Shown: positions 8,301 through 16,021 of the stretch, piece after piece
Layout of the letters: each line of letters starts with the position of its first letter
Position numbering within the stretch: the stretch's first letter is position 1
From: Geodermatophilus sp. DF01-2
Lineage (GTDB): Bacteria > Actinomycetota > Actinomycetes > Mycobacteriales > Geodermatophilaceae
DNA length: 52,270 bases
Direction of reading: 5' to 3'
Assembly: GCF_004571065.1 (NCBI RefSeq)
Contig: NZ_SPQN01000016.1
Coordinates: forward strand, 1-52,270
Position numbers and translations under genes: made by a program
The notes under the pieces: generated by a model
What the model saw: the letters and a program-made list of their open reading frames with translations, nothing else
Told to the model about the DNA's origin: nothing
Databases searched by the model: none

Positions 8301-8775
8301 GATCCGCACGGTCGACGACGGCGGCACCTCCGGTGACCGCGACGCCCTGCTCGACGTCCGCCGCCACATCCACATCGAGGCCGAGTGCCTGGACAAGGAC
8401 ACCGGCGAGCAGATCAGCATCTACGACAGCCTCGGCAACAAGTCCGGCGGCGAGACCCAGGAGTTGATCGCGTTCATCGTCGGCGCGGCGCTGCGCTACC
8501 AGTTGGGCAATGCCACCCAGGTCGTGCCCACCTACGCCCCGGTGTTCCTCGACGAGGGGTTCGTCAAGGCCGACGCCGAGTTCGCCGGGCGCGCCGTCAA
8601 CGCCTGGCGCGGCCTCGGCTTCCAGTTGATCATCGCCGCCCCGCTGGACAAGTACACCGCCATCGAGCCGTACATGGACCAGACGTTCAACGTGGTCAAG
8701 ACCGCCGACGGGCATACCCGCCGCCAGCGCGTCGTCGGGCTCACCCCGGCCCGTCCCGTCCCCCGGATGTCGTGA
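5389..8775 (+). CDS. jetC: Wadjet subunit JetC (SMC/MukB-like ATPase)
   Basis: This 1128-residue protein has SMC architecture. The Walker A GPSGSGKST is at residues 49-57, followed by long coiled coils. A hinge-like globular segment near residue 500 (LIDLAPEHNQWREAAELLL) separates the coils. The signature motif NKSGGETQE is near residue 1018 and the Walker B VFLDEGF near residue 1050. All ATPase motifs are intact. JetC dimerises through the hinge and drives loop extrusion with JetA and JetB. GTG 5389 follows a purine-rich GAGGAGCGCTGAGG. The stop overlaps the jetD GTG by 4 nt. Confidence 0.96.
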   Translation: MIDQPIPGMATHGLNVTQWRAETLQVINWGGFAGHHSVPLDTVNNLFTGPSGSGKSTLLDAYLALMMDSRTPLNGASNDNATGRARSAEQRSTLSYARGQIGTTRDDYGARPKVLRGDGGNTWSAIAMTWTRGDGEKFTALRLYWVPAAASKQTDVKMHLATISGEFNLASVEPHAVHQFHHTRMNAAFPGLTFADSYLKFAAGLFKRLDIGANGDGASALKLLARIQGGRQVASVDGLYKTLVLEEPKTYEAADTAIAHFRELEGSYEQMRNAEEQVATLKVIATAYPALREAEQEAFLIDTFRVSETEPDAATPLNLWRYRTERDLLDTEVDTIIAEKEEQDGIKRSAGREALSLEAQITENLAQQRDNGGDALQQAETDLKTFTEARDETQRARARFEQQTLLVGPTPATREDFTALHVAAGQFLAGYAAAEEDLADRIKAAHLHAAPYLTEQDTLLKEKTWLLGRGDLIPQNLHEARVLIAERVGLDPADLPFVAELIDLAPEHNQWREAAELLLGGFARTMLVPRTQGRGFRTRLNALRLKPRINFTLAAIGAPTRTLDETLLPGRLIFRDSPFTGWLQAELGRRFDYACVPDPTAFADDTRRRITLTGQTQDGDRGAHGGHGQRPILGFSNERAIAEINDRLGELANILGDAARAEQRLTAERQQLGNIRAAHQVVRNTAWDTIDVAAATARVEAKTAERDALLANSDILRTLQKTEQNLRERRDKAVRAKNAAEDRIEVLNGQHGALATRQDTVGDLLADLDDNPHVSLADDQASRLVAEYEKFSTTGAHADFEKVFDHIRRGLAEQVRKAREDIRTQTTMLTNAFEAFQRNWPNRNLGTGVESYPDYRAILDDLIAEGLPQRRETFTAKVVDWSGEDLLSLHSAFREALEEISDRLVPVNEILHGLAFGPGRDRLCITLRSLGGREQDRFRRELKILASHTTADLSPDDIEARFEELRAFIKRIRTVDDGGTSGDRDALLDVRRHIHIEAECLDKDTGEQISIYDSLGNKSGGETQELIAFIVGAALRYQLGNATQVVPTYAPVFLDEGFVKADAEFAGRAVNAWRGLGFQLIIAAPLDKYTAIEPYMDQTFNVVKTADGHTRRQRVVGLTPARPVPRMS

Positions 8776-10007
8776 AGACCCCGGACGGCCTGCTCGTCGA
8801 CCTGCGGCGGCGCGTCGGCAACACGTGGGCCGACACCCTCACCGGCCGGCCCACTGTCCAGCCCACCGGCGAGCCCGGGGATCCCGGGGACGCCGGACGG
8901 CCGGTGTGGCCGCTCACCCTGCCGCTCGGCAAACCCACCAAGGCCGACCTGGACACCCGCTGGACCGACCTGCGCCGCCTGGCCATCGACTGGCGCACCT
9001 GGGCCGACGAGCGCGGGCTGCCCTTGAAGTGGGAGACCCGGATGGTGCGCGGCACTCCGCAGCCGCTGCCCACCCACCTCACCATCCCCGACATCGACAG
9101 CGCCGCCGCGCTGCTCGGCGACGGCTGGCCCGAGCGCCTGGCCCGCGCCCGCACCCGGCACGCCGTCCTGGCGGAGAGGTTTCCGCACGCCGCCGCCGGC
9201 GCCACGCTCCGCGCCGTGGACCGGCTCACCGACATCGACTTTGGGCTGCTCTGCGACGCCGCCGCCTGGTTCGCCACCCACGACGCCACCGGCTACACCC
9301 CGCGGCAGGTGCCGATCGAGGGCCTGCACGGCAAATGGCTTAACCGCAACCAGGCGCTGGTCACCCGGCTCGCCGGACGCGACACCCTCGGCCTGGTCGG
9401 CCGCCCCTCCCGGGTCCACTTCACCTACCTGGACCCGGCGCACCGGGCCGCCGGGGGACGCCACCACGACAGCCACACCCTCGGCGACACCACGACCCCG
9501 GCCTATCCGCCGAGGATCGCGGTCATCACCGAGAACAAGGACTCCGCCGTCTACTTCCCCGAGGTGCCCGGCGGCATCGCGATCGAAGGCAACGGCGACG
9601 CCGCCATCCGCGTCCTCCGCATCCCGTGGCTGGCCGCGGTGCCCGCGATCGTCTACTGGGGCGACATCGACGCCGACGGCTACGAGATCGTGCACGCCCT
9701 GCGCGACGGCGGCCTGACCGTCACCACCATCCTCATGGACGGTGCCGCCTATACCGGCTACGAGCGATTCGGCGCCTGGACCGACGACAAGGGCGCGCCC
9801 ATCGGTTGCGCTGATCGTCAGGATTTGCACCGGCTCACCGACGCTGAGTGGGCCGTGTACGAGCAGATCACCGACCCGTCCTGGACCCGCGTCCGCCGTG
9901 TCGAGCAGGAACGCATCCCCCTCGACGTCGCGGTGCAGGCACTGGTGACGACGGACTCCCGGCTACCCGGCCGGGTTCCCGTCTCCGGGCGTCCGGCGGT
10001 CGCGTAG
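8772..10007 (+). CDS. jetD: Wadjet nuclease subunit JetD (DUF3322-DUF2220, Toprim-like)
   Basis: This 411-residue protein has an N-terminal DUF3322 half (KPTKADLDTRWTDLRRLAID) and a C-terminal DUF2220 Toprim domain. Toprim motifs are visible: a glutamate in VITENKDSAVYFP near residue 250 and the acidic pair in YWGDIDADGYEI near residue 294. JetD is the topoisomerase-VI-A-like nuclease that cuts circular DNA when JetABC has extruded it. GTG 8772 overlaps the jetC stop (GTGA). It is the last gene of the operon and appears complete, although the terminal PGRVPVSGRPAVA looks unstructured. Confidence 0.93.
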   Translation: MKTPDGLLVDLRRRVGNTWADTLTGRPTVQPTGEPGDPGDAGRPVWPLTLPLGKPTKADLDTRWTDLRRLAIDWRTWADERGLPLKWETRMVRGTPQPLPTHLTIPDIDSAAALLGDGWPERLARARTRHAVLAERFPHAAAGATLRAVDRLTDIDFGLLCDAAAWFATHDATGYTPRQVPIEGLHGKWLNRNQALVTRLAGRDTLGLVGRPSRVHFTYLDPAHRAAGGRHHDSHTLGDTTTPAYPPRIAVITENKDSAVYFPEVPGGIAIEGNGDAAIRVLRIPWLAAVPAIVYWGDIDADGYEIVHALRDGGLTVTTILMDGAAYTGYERFGAWTDDKGAPIGCADRQDLHRLTDAEWAVYEQITDPSWTRVRRVEQERIPLDVAVQALVTTDSRLPGRVPVSGRPAVA

Positions 10008-10154
10008 CGCGGCGGGGTCGGACAGATCCAGCCGGACGGCCGTCCCAGGCTCAACGCTGGCGGCGGCGTCGCGGCGGGCGGCGGTGCTCGTACGGCCACC
10101 GGCCCGGACCATCCCAGCGGCCGGAGGGCCAGAGCCCGGTCAGCAGGTACTGGC

Positions 10155-11057
10155 GGGTGATCCGCCGGAACCCGCTGCCCTCCGACGCCGCACCGCGTCG
10201 AGCGACTGCTCGACCTGACCGACGTCGCCGCAGGCACGGTCACGAAGTTCCAGCGGAGCGCTCCCGACAGGATCGTCACCAGCCTGCGCCCGTCGCACGT
10301 GGGGCTCGTCTCCCAGGAGGAGTTCGACCAGGTGCAGACCCTCATCAGGTCATCGGCCGACGCGGGCGGCACCAAGCCGCGGTCCGTGCGTGCCGCGACG
10401 TCGCCCTATCAGCTCCGCGGCCTCCTCCACTGCCGCCTCTGCGGTCGACGCATGTCTGGTCACCGGCGCGGCCCGACGCTTTACTACCGGTGCCGCGCTG
10501 CGGACCTGATCTCGTCGCAGCGCGAAAGGCATCCGAGCATCGTCTACGTCCGCGAGGACACGCTTGTGCCGTTGCTGCAGGAGTGGCTGCTTGGCTTCTT
10601 CGCGCCTGATCGGGTCAACGAGACCCTCGAGGCGCTCGTCGGCGCGAACGAGCCCTCCTTGGCGGCATCAACGCGGCGCGCGGTGATCACCGGCCGCCTG
10701 AGGGACGCGGAGAAGCGCCTTGCCCAGTACAAGGCTGCCCTCGGACAAGGAGCGGACGTCGCCCTCGTCAGTGCCTGGATCAACGAGGCGACCGCGGACA
10801 TCGCCCACGCGCGGCTCGACCTGACCACCGCCGACAGTGCCGTGCCACAGGAGATGAGCCGCGAGGAGTTGGAGCGAGTCGTCAGCGACATGTCGCTGGT
10901 CGTCGCCAGGCTCGCCTCAGCCGATCCAGCCACGAAGGCCGCGCTCTACCGCGACCTCAGCCTGCGCCTCACGTACGACTACGACCAGCGGGAGGTCGAG
11001 GCGGAGGTCAGCACAGCCGAAGCGTGTGCGAAACGTGGTGTCCGAGGGGGGACTTGA
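10155..11057 (+). pseudogene. C-terminal remnant of a large serine recombinase (island integrase)
   Basis: From about 10200 the plus strand encodes RLLDLTDVAAGTVTKFQRSA, then PSHVGLVSQEEFDQVQ, a zinc-ribbon (LLHCRLCGRRMSG ... YYRCRA), a coiled coil (ITGRLRDAEKRLAQYKAALG) and a C-terminal strand. This order is the recombinase and zinc-ribbon half of phiC31-type integrases. A preceding piece, NPLPSDAAPR, is in another frame, so there is a frameshift near 10195. The N-terminal resolvase domain with the catalytic serine is absent. The longest intact reading starts at GTG 10299. The reading frame crosses the att core, and its TGA stop is supplied by the tRNA T-arm. Confidence 0.8.
11022..11053. 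repeat. attR of the Wadjet island, overlapping the tRNA-Leu 3' end
   Basis: The arm gcgtgtgcg (11022-11030), 5 spacer bases and the 18-bp core (11036-11053) form the element half of the att site. The tRNA T-arm continues to the right. Confidence 0.78.
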
Positions 11058-11123
11058 ACCCCCACGCCCGATAAAGGGCACTAGCACCTCAAGCTAGCGC
11101 GTCTGCCATTCCGCCACCCGGAC
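11036..11123 (-). tRNA. tRNA-Leu (anticodon GAG)
   Basis: The complement strand folds as a class II tRNA. The acceptor GTCCGGG pairs with CTCGGAC, the anticodon stem CTAGC/GCTAG encloses TTGAGGT (anticodon GAG), a long variable arm TGCCCTTTATCGGGC follows, and the T-arm is CGTGGGGGTTCAAGTCCCCC. The discriminator is A and CCA is encoded (11036-11038). The tRNA decodes CUC/CUU leucine codons. Its 3' end is the island's integration site. Confidence 0.96.
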
Positions 11124-11209
11124 AGGTGGGCCGCTCTCACAAGCGCCGGAAGCCAGCATAACCGAGCCTCGACCGGGCGTCGCAGACCCCCGGTGGCACG
11201 ATCGTCGGC

Positions 11210-12538
11210 ATGTCCGACCCGACCCCGGCCCCCCTCGCCCGAGCCCAGGACGAGGTCGCGGAGCTGCTGAGCGACCTCATCCGCATCGACACGACGAACA
11301 CCGGCGACACCGCCACCGGCAAAGGCGAGCGGACGGCGGCGGAGTGGGTCGCCGGCAAGCTGGACGAGGTCGGCATCGCCAGCACGATCCTGGAATCGGA
11401 GAAGACACGGGCCAGCCTGGTCGCCCGCATCCCCGGCGCCGATCCGAGCCGCGAGGCGCTGCTCGTCCACGGCCACCTCGACGTCGTCCCCGCCGACCCG
11501 GCCGAGTGGAGCGTCCACCCCTTCTCGGGCGAGGAGCGCGACGGCTACGTCTGGGGCCGCGGCGCGGTCGACATGAAGGACATGGACGCCATGGTCCTGG
11601 CGCTGGTCCGTGACTGGGCCCGCACCGGCGTCCGGCCGCCGCGCGACATCGTGCTGGCCTTCGTCGCCGACGAGGAGGCCGGCGGCCGGCTCGGCGCCCG
11701 CTTCCTCGTCGACACGCACCCCGACCTCTTCGAGGGCTGCACCGAGGCGATCAGCGAGGTCGGCGGATTCAGCATCACCGTCCGCGACGACCTGCGCCTC
11801 TATCTGGTCCAGACCGCGGAGAAGGGCCTGGCCTGGATGCGGCTGACCGCCGGCGGCAGGCCCGGCCACGGCTCGTTCGTCCACGACGACAACGCGGTCA
11901 CCCGGCTCTGCCAGGCCGTCGCCCGCCTCGGCTCGGCCCGCCTGCCGACGACGCTCACCCCGCCGATGCGGCAGTTCCTCGCCGCCGTCGAGGACGCCTA
12001 CGGCATCGAGATCGACCCCGACGAGCCCGAGCAGGCCCTCGCCCGGCTGGGCAGCATCAGCCGGATGATCGGCGCGGCGCTGCGCAACACGGCCAACCCC
12101 ACGATGCTCGACGCCGGGTACAAGGCCAACGTCATCCCCGGCACCGCGAGCGCCACCGTCGACGGCCGCTTCCTCTACGGCCAGGAGGAGGAGTTCGAGC
12201 GCCAACTGGCCGGCCTGATCGGCGAAGGCGTGCAGCGGGAATGGCTCGTCCACGACCAGGCCGTGGAGACGACGTTCGACGGGCCGCTCGTCGATGCGAT
12301 GGTGGCGGCGCTGAAGTCCGAGGACGACGGCGCCCGCCCGGTGCCCTTCACGATGAGCGGCGGCACCGACGCCAAGAGCTTCGAGCGCCTGGGGATGCGC
12401 TGCTTCGGCTTCTCGCCGCTGCGACTGCCGCCCGAACTCGACTTCGCCTCGCTCTTCCACGGCATCGACGAGCGCGTCCCGGTCGAGTCGCTGCGCTTCG
12501 GCATCCGGGTCCTCGATCGGTTCCTCCGCAGCTCGTGA
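11210..12538 (+). CDS. M20-family metallopeptidase/amidohydrolase
   Basis: This 442-residue protein has the M20 metal-binding motifs: LLVHGHLDVVPAD (His and Asp), WGRGAVDMKDM (bridging Asp) and FVADEEAGG (catalytic Glu pair). A dimerisation lid follows from about residue 215 (GRPGHGSFVHDDNAV), and a C-terminal catalytic segment carries the last histidine (LFHGIDERV). M20 proteins hydrolyse peptide or acyl-amino-acid bonds with two zinc ions; the exact substrate cannot be told. It is the first gene after the tRNA and lies 12 nt ahead of an SDR gene, with which it may be co-transcribed. Confidence 0.9.
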   Translation: MSDPTPAPLARAQDEVAELLSDLIRIDTTNTGDTATGKGERTAAEWVAGKLDEVGIASTILESEKTRASLVARIPGADPSREALLVHGHLDVVPADPAEWSVHPFSGEERDGYVWGRGAVDMKDMDAMVLALVRDWARTGVRPPRDIVLAFVADEEAGGRLGARFLVDTHPDLFEGCTEAISEVGGFSITVRDDLRLYLVQTAEKGLAWMRLTAGGRPGHGSFVHDDNAVTRLCQAVARLGSARLPTTLTPPMRQFLAAVEDAYGIEIDPDEPEQALARLGSISRMIGAALRNTANPTMLDAGYKANVIPGTASATVDGRFLYGQEEEFERQLAGLIGEGVQREWLVHDQAVETTFDGPLVDAMVAALKSEDDGARPVPFTMSGGTDAKSFERLGMRCFGFSPLRLPPELDFASLFHGIDERVPVESLRFGIRVLDRFLRSS

Positions 12539-12550
12539 TGTGATGCCGGG

Positions 12551-13354
12551 GTGACTGACACCACTCCGGGCCCCGGCTCCGTCGCACTGATCACCGGGGG
12601 GACCGGCGGTTTCGGCCGCGCCCTCGCCACCACGCTGGGGGAGCGGGGCGTCACCGTCGTCCTCGCCGACCTCGACAGCGAGCGGGCCCGCGACACGGCC
12701 GCCGACCTGGGCGCCCAGTTCGAGGTCCTCGACGTGACCGACCGCGCCGCCAACGTCGCCCTCGTCGAGCGCATCGAGGCCCAGCACGGCCGGCTGGACG
12801 CCGCCTACCTCAACGCCGGCATCTCCGCGGCCAAGTCCGACGACGAACTCGACCTCGACGAGTTCATGCGGGTCGTCGACGTCGACCTCTTCGGCGTCGT
12901 CTACGGCGTCCTCGCCGCGCGCCCGGCCATCAAGCGGGCCGGCGGCGGCGCCATCGTCGTCACCGCGTCCCTGGCCGGGCTCTCGCCCATGGCCACCGAC
13001 CCCGGCTACAGCGTCGCCAAGGGCGGGGCCATCGCCTTCGTCCGCTCGATGGCGCCGCGCCTGGCCCGCGAGGGGACGACGATCACCGCGATCTGTCCCG
13101 GTTTCGCCGACACCGCGATCATCGACCGGATCCGCGACCAGTTCACCGCGGCCGGCTTCCCCGTGCTCTCGGCCGAGGAGGTCGCCGACGCGATGGTGAT
13201 GGCCTGGACGTCGGGTGAGCCGGGTGCGGCATACGTCGTCCAGCCCGGGGTCGGCACGGTGCCCTACCGGTTCAAGGGCGTGCCCTCGGCGAAGACGCAG
13301 AGCGGCGAGACCGCCGTCGTCCCGGAGGCACTGCGCCCGCCGACGATGCGCTGA
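12551..13354 (+). CDS. short-chain dehydrogenase/reductase (SDR)
   Basis: This 267-residue classical SDR has the cofactor motif TGGTGGFGRA at the N-terminus and an acidic residue after the second strand (VVLADLDSERARD), suggesting NAD preference. It also has LNAGIS, a catalytic Ser in IVVTASLAGL and the YSVAKGG catalytic Tyr/Lys. The C-terminus extends past the core by about 30 residues. GTG 12551 is used, 12 nt after the M20 gene. The substrate is unknown. The stop is 4 nt from the convergent methyltransferase gene. Confidence 0.9.
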   Translation: MTDTTPGPGSVALITGGTGGFGRALATTLGERGVTVVLADLDSERARDTAADLGAQFEVLDVTDRAANVALVERIEAQHGRLDAAYLNAGISAAKSDDELDLDEFMRVVDVDLFGVVYGVLAARPAIKRAGGGAIVVTASLAGLSPMATDPGYSVAKGGAIAFVRSMAPRLAREGTTITAICPGFADTAIIDRIRDQFTAAGFPVLSAEEVADAMVMAWTSGEPGAAYVVQPGVGTVPYRFKGVPSAKTQSGETAVVPEALRPPTMR

Positions 13355-13358
13355 CGCG

Positions 13359-13928
13359 TCAGGAGGCGCCGGCGCGGCAGGCGAACAGGAACGCGGGCGG
13401 GACGTTCCACGGGGTGATCTTCTGTCGCACCGACGGGAAGCGGCGGCGCAGCTCGCGCAGGATCAGCGGCGAGTACTGGATGACCAGCACCACCCCGCCC
13501 GGCGCGAGGGCGACCGGCAGCAGGTCCAGGACCCGGCGGCGCAGCCCGGCGTCGAACGACGTGTAGGGCAGCGCGGAGACGAGGACGTCGGCGCGCTTGC
13601 CGCCCAGGTGCGCGTCCAGGTTCTCCGCGGAGTCGCAGACCACCTGCAGCCGCGGGTCGTCGTAGCGCGCGTCGAGCAGCTTGGCGAGGTCGGGGTCGAT
13701 CTCCAGCGACACCAGCCGGGCGTTCGGGCCCAGCCGTGCGAGGATCTCGCCGGTCTGCACACCGGTGCCCGCGCCGAGTTCGACGACCAGCTCGGCCGAG
13801 GGCACGTCGGCCAGGTCGAGCATGTCCCGCACCGCCCAGCGGGACGTGGGCAGGATGGCCCCCACCTGGCGCGGGTTGGCCACGAACGCGCGCAGGAAGC
13901 GCAGCCGGTCGGTCAGGGGCTCTCTCAT
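13359..13928 (-). CDS. class I SAM-dependent methyltransferase, phospholipid N-methyltransferase-like
   Basis: This 189-residue protein starts REPLTDRLRFLRAFVANPRQ, with VGAILPTSR just after, the leader seen in PmtA-like phospholipid methyltransferases. SAM motif I is VVELGAGTGVQTGEIL, the acidic loop is LVSLEIDPDLAKLL, and a late motif is APGGVVLVIQYSPL. It could methylate phosphatidylethanolamine or another amphipathic substrate. Start ATG 13928 has AAGGACGG just upstream. It is convergent with the SDR and divergent from the quinone oxidoreductase gene. Confidence 0.8.
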   Translation of the reverse strand: MREPLTDRLRFLRAFVANPRQVGAILPTSRWAVRDMLDLADVPSAELVVELGAGTGVQTGEILARLGPNARLVSLEIDPDLAKLLDARYDDPRLQVVCDSAENLDAHLGGKRADVLVSALPYTSFDAGLRRRVLDLLPVALAPGGVVLVIQYSPLILRELRRRFPSVRQKITPWNVPPAFLFACRAGAS

Positions 13929-14066
13929 GCCGTCCTTCCAGGCCGCCCGGGCGGCGGCCGAACCCTGTCGACCCTGGCACGTCCGGGCGGCGAGAGCGAC
14001 CGCAGGGCCGGAGGGGCGCAGGGGGCCGTGAGCGTCGTCACGCAACGGTCTGGCAGGGTCGCCGGT

Positions 14067-15023
14067 GTGCGTGCATGGCGGGTCCACGAACTCGGCGATC
14101 CCTCGACCGCCCTGACCCTCGACGAGGTCGAGCGGCCGACGCCGGCCGAGGGGCAGTTGCTGGTCCGGGTGCGGGCGGCGGCGCTGAACTTCCCCGACGT
14201 CCTCATGGCCGCCGGCCGGTACCAGGAGCGCCCCCCGCTGCCCTACACCCCGGGCATCGAGCTGTGCGGCGAGGTCGTCGGCACCGGTCAGCGGGTGCTC
14301 GGCTCGCCCTCCGGTGGGCCCGGCGCGTTCGCCGAGTACGCCCTCATGGACGCGAACGCCGCCTGGCCGGTGCCCGAGGGCATGTCCGACGAGAAGGCCG
14401 CCGCGCTGTACCTCACCTATCAGACCGGCCACGTCGGCCTGCACCGCCGCGCGCACCTCCAGCCGGGGGAGTGGCTGCTGGTGCACGCCGGCGCCGGCGG
14501 GGTGGGGTCGGCCGCCATCCAGCTGGGCAAGGCCGCCGGTGCGAAGGTCATCGCCACCGCCGGCGGCGCCCGCAAGGTCGAGGTGTGCCGCGAGCTCGGC
14601 GCCGACCACGTCGTCGACTACACGACCGAGGACTTCGTGCCGGTGGTCAAGGAGGTCACCGGCGGCACCGGCGCCGACGTGGTCTACGACCCGGTCGGGG
14701 GTGACGTCTTCGACCGGTCGCGGAGGTGCATCGCCTTCGAGGGCCGGCTGGTCGTCGTCGGGTTCACCAGCGGCCGCATCCCCGACGCCCCGGCCAACCA
14801 CGCGCTGGTCAAGAACTACAGCGTCGTCGGCCTGCACTGGGGGCTCTACCGCCGGATGGAGCCGTCACTGGTCGCCACGACCCACGAGGAGCTGACCAGG
14901 CTGGTGGAGGGCGGCCAGGTCGATCCGCTCGTCGGCGAGGTGCTCCCGCTGGACCGGGCCCCGCAGGCGCTGGCCCGGCTCGCCGACCGCAGCACCGTCG
15001 GCAAGGTCGTGCTCGTCCCCTGA
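14067..15023 (+). CDS. NADPH:quinone oxidoreductase, zinc-independent MDR family
   Basis: This 318-residue medium-chain reductase starts MRAWRVHELGDPSTALTLDE and continues through a GroES-like fold (LNFPDVLMAAGRY, TPGIELCGEVVG). The Rossmann motif is VHAGAGGVGSAAIQLGKAAG, followed by ELGADHVVDYTTEDF. The zinc ligands of alcohol dehydrogenases are absent, as in quinone oxidoreductases and crotonyl-CoA-reductase relatives. GTG 14067 is chosen because family similarity starts there and a weak -10 (CAGGGT) sits 7 nt upstream. It probably reduces quinones or enones; the natural substrate is unknown. Confidence 0.88.
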   Translation: MRAWRVHELGDPSTALTLDEVERPTPAEGQLLVRVRAAALNFPDVLMAAGRYQERPPLPYTPGIELCGEVVGTGQRVLGSPSGGPGAFAEYALMDANAAWPVPEGMSDEKAAALYLTYQTGHVGLHRRAHLQPGEWLLVHAGAGGVGSAAIQLGKAAGAKVIATAGGARKVEVCRELGADHVVDYTTEDFVPVVKEVTGGTGADVVYDPVGGDVFDRSRRCIAFEGRLVVVGFTSGRIPDAPANHALVKNYSVVGLHWGLYRRMEPSLVATTHEELTRLVEGGQVDPLVGEVLPLDRAPQALARLADRSTVGKVVLVP

Positions 15024-15054
15024 CCGTCGGCACCGGGCCGCCGTCCCGCGAGGC

Positions 15055-15261
15055 TCAGATGTGCGGCTTGGGCAGGTAGGACAACCGCGCCCGGCGACGC
15101 AGGATGGCCTTGCGCGTGCCGTCGGCGTGCAGCTGCAGCCGGGCCAGTTCCCAGCCACCGGTGTCCGCCTGCAGGCTCAGCATGGTCGCCGCCGCGGACC
15201 GGGACGTGCCCGGTGGGATCCGCAGCGGCGCGAACTCGTACTCCCCGGCGACCGCCTCCAT
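15055..15261 (-). CDS. DUF5703-type small protein
   Basis: This 68-residue basic protein reads YEFAPLRIPPGTSRSAAATM, then a helix, GGWELARLQLHADGTRKAIL and a basic tail RRRARLSYLPKP. The RIPPGTSR and GGWEL...DGTR signatures match the DUF5703 family of small actinobacterial proteins, whose function is not known. The start may be ATG 15261 or a GTG a few codons upstream. It is convergent with the quinone oxidoreductase gene, 31 bp away. There are no membrane segments. Confidence 0.72.
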   Translation of the reverse strand: MEAVAGEYEFAPLRIPPGTSRSAAATMLSLQADTGGWELARLQLHADGTRKAILRRRARLSYLPKPHI

Positions 15262-15487
15262 CCCGCCGATTGTGCCCGTCGGGCGCCGGGTGGTCACGGG
15301 GTCCTCCTCCCGGTCCCCGACGAGCGCGGGGTGTCCCCGGCCCGCCGGCCCCCGTGCCCGGGAGGTGCTCCGTCCCCGAGGTGAGCTCGCCGGCCCGGCC
15401 CCTGCGACGCCGTCTCCGGACTGCCCGGCGCCGCCACGGACGGCAGGATGGGGCCGACCCCATCCCCTCGATGTGACGGAGGACGAC

Positions 15488-15754
15488 GTGACAGCTCCCG
15501 GCAGCGACGTGCCCGACGCCGACCGTACGGAGCAGGAGGCCCCACTCGACCCGCCGGGCGTCGCGCTCGCTGGTGACGCCACCCCGCCCGGGGAGGGCGT
15601 TCCCGAGGCCGACGCCCTCGAGCAGCAGCTGGCCGCGCGGCCCGGAGAGGCCGGCAGCCCGCTGGGGCCGGTGGGCGACCGCGAGGCCGACGCAGCCGAC
15701 GTCCTCGAGCAGGAGGCCGACGTCCCCGTCGACGAGGACGACACCCCCCTGTAG
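15488..15754 (+). CDS. small acidic protein of unknown function
   Basis: This protein of about 88 residues is strongly acidic (AP, DP, EAD and EQ repeats) and ends DVLEQEADVPVDEDDTPL. PEADxxEQ/DVLEQ units occur three times (DADRTEQEAP, EADALEQQLA, EADAADVLEQEA), suggesting an internally repeated, probably disordered polypeptide. GTG 15488 has GGAGGA 4 nt upstream; GTG 15473 in the same frame is the alternative. Small acidic proteins of this style are common in Geodermatophilaceae. No function can be assigned. Confidence 0.55.
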   Translation: MTAPGSDVPDADRTEQEAPLDPPGVALAGDATPPGEGVPEADALEQQLAARPGEAGSPLGPVGDREADAADVLEQEADVPVDEDDTPL

Positions 15755-15973
15755 GGCCCGGCCCTGACCGGCCCTGCCCGGCCCTGCCCGGCCCGGTCCG
15801 GCGGCTCGGCGGACGGTCGGCGCGGTCGGCCGCTGGGGCGCAGAGGCCTCGACCGGCACCGGCTCGACCCCCGGGAACGGAACCTCCTGCCGGCGGCCCG
15901 GGTGCTCGCGGTGGGCAGCAGGCCGCCGACCGGGTGGGTCTGCGCAGGCGACCGGCTTCCCCCGCCCAGTCGA
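15755..15973. other. non-coding GC-rich spacer with short tandem repeats
   Basis: The segment begins with repeated ccctgcccgg units (about 15765-15805) and then shows no gene. It ends at the iron box upstream of the DUF2470 gene. Confidence 0.5.
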
Positions 15974-15992
15974 TCAGGTTAGGCTGCCCTAA
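15974..15992 (+). promoter_or_regulatory. IdeR/DtxR-type iron box
   Basis: TCAGGTTAGGCTGCCCTAA matches the 19-bp IdeR/DtxR consensus (TTAGGTTAGGCTAACCTAA) at 16 of 19 positions and keeps the palindromic core TTAGGCTGCCCTAA. It lies 30 nt before the GTG at 16022, so iron-loaded IdeR would repress this gene. Confidence 0.8.
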
Positions 15993-16021
15993 GCTGATTG
16001 CCCATCCCCCGAGGGAGCCCC

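Larger units (their letters stand above)
2496..11053. mobile_element. 8.6-kb serine-integrase genomic island carrying a Wadjet operon, inserted in tRNA-Leu(GAG)
   Basis: Both ends carry the same 18-bp core taken from the tRNA 3' end. The cargo is jetABCD, and the right end holds the remains of a large serine recombinase next to the att site, which is the usual position of an integrase gene. The tRNA is left intact by the core. The recombinase lacks its catalytic domain, so the island is probably fixed unless an integrase acts in trans. Confidence 0.75.

Noticed and set aside
4033-8715. 1560-codon open frame antisense to jetB and jetC
   Set aside because: It is a composition shadow of GC-rich coding DNA: Val/Gly/Asp-rich repetitive translation with no domains, opposite genes with clear motifs.
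13215-14066. Long N-terminal extension of the quinone oxidoreductase
   Set aside because: It lies antisense to the methyltransferase gene and lacks family similarity; the enzyme starts at 14067.
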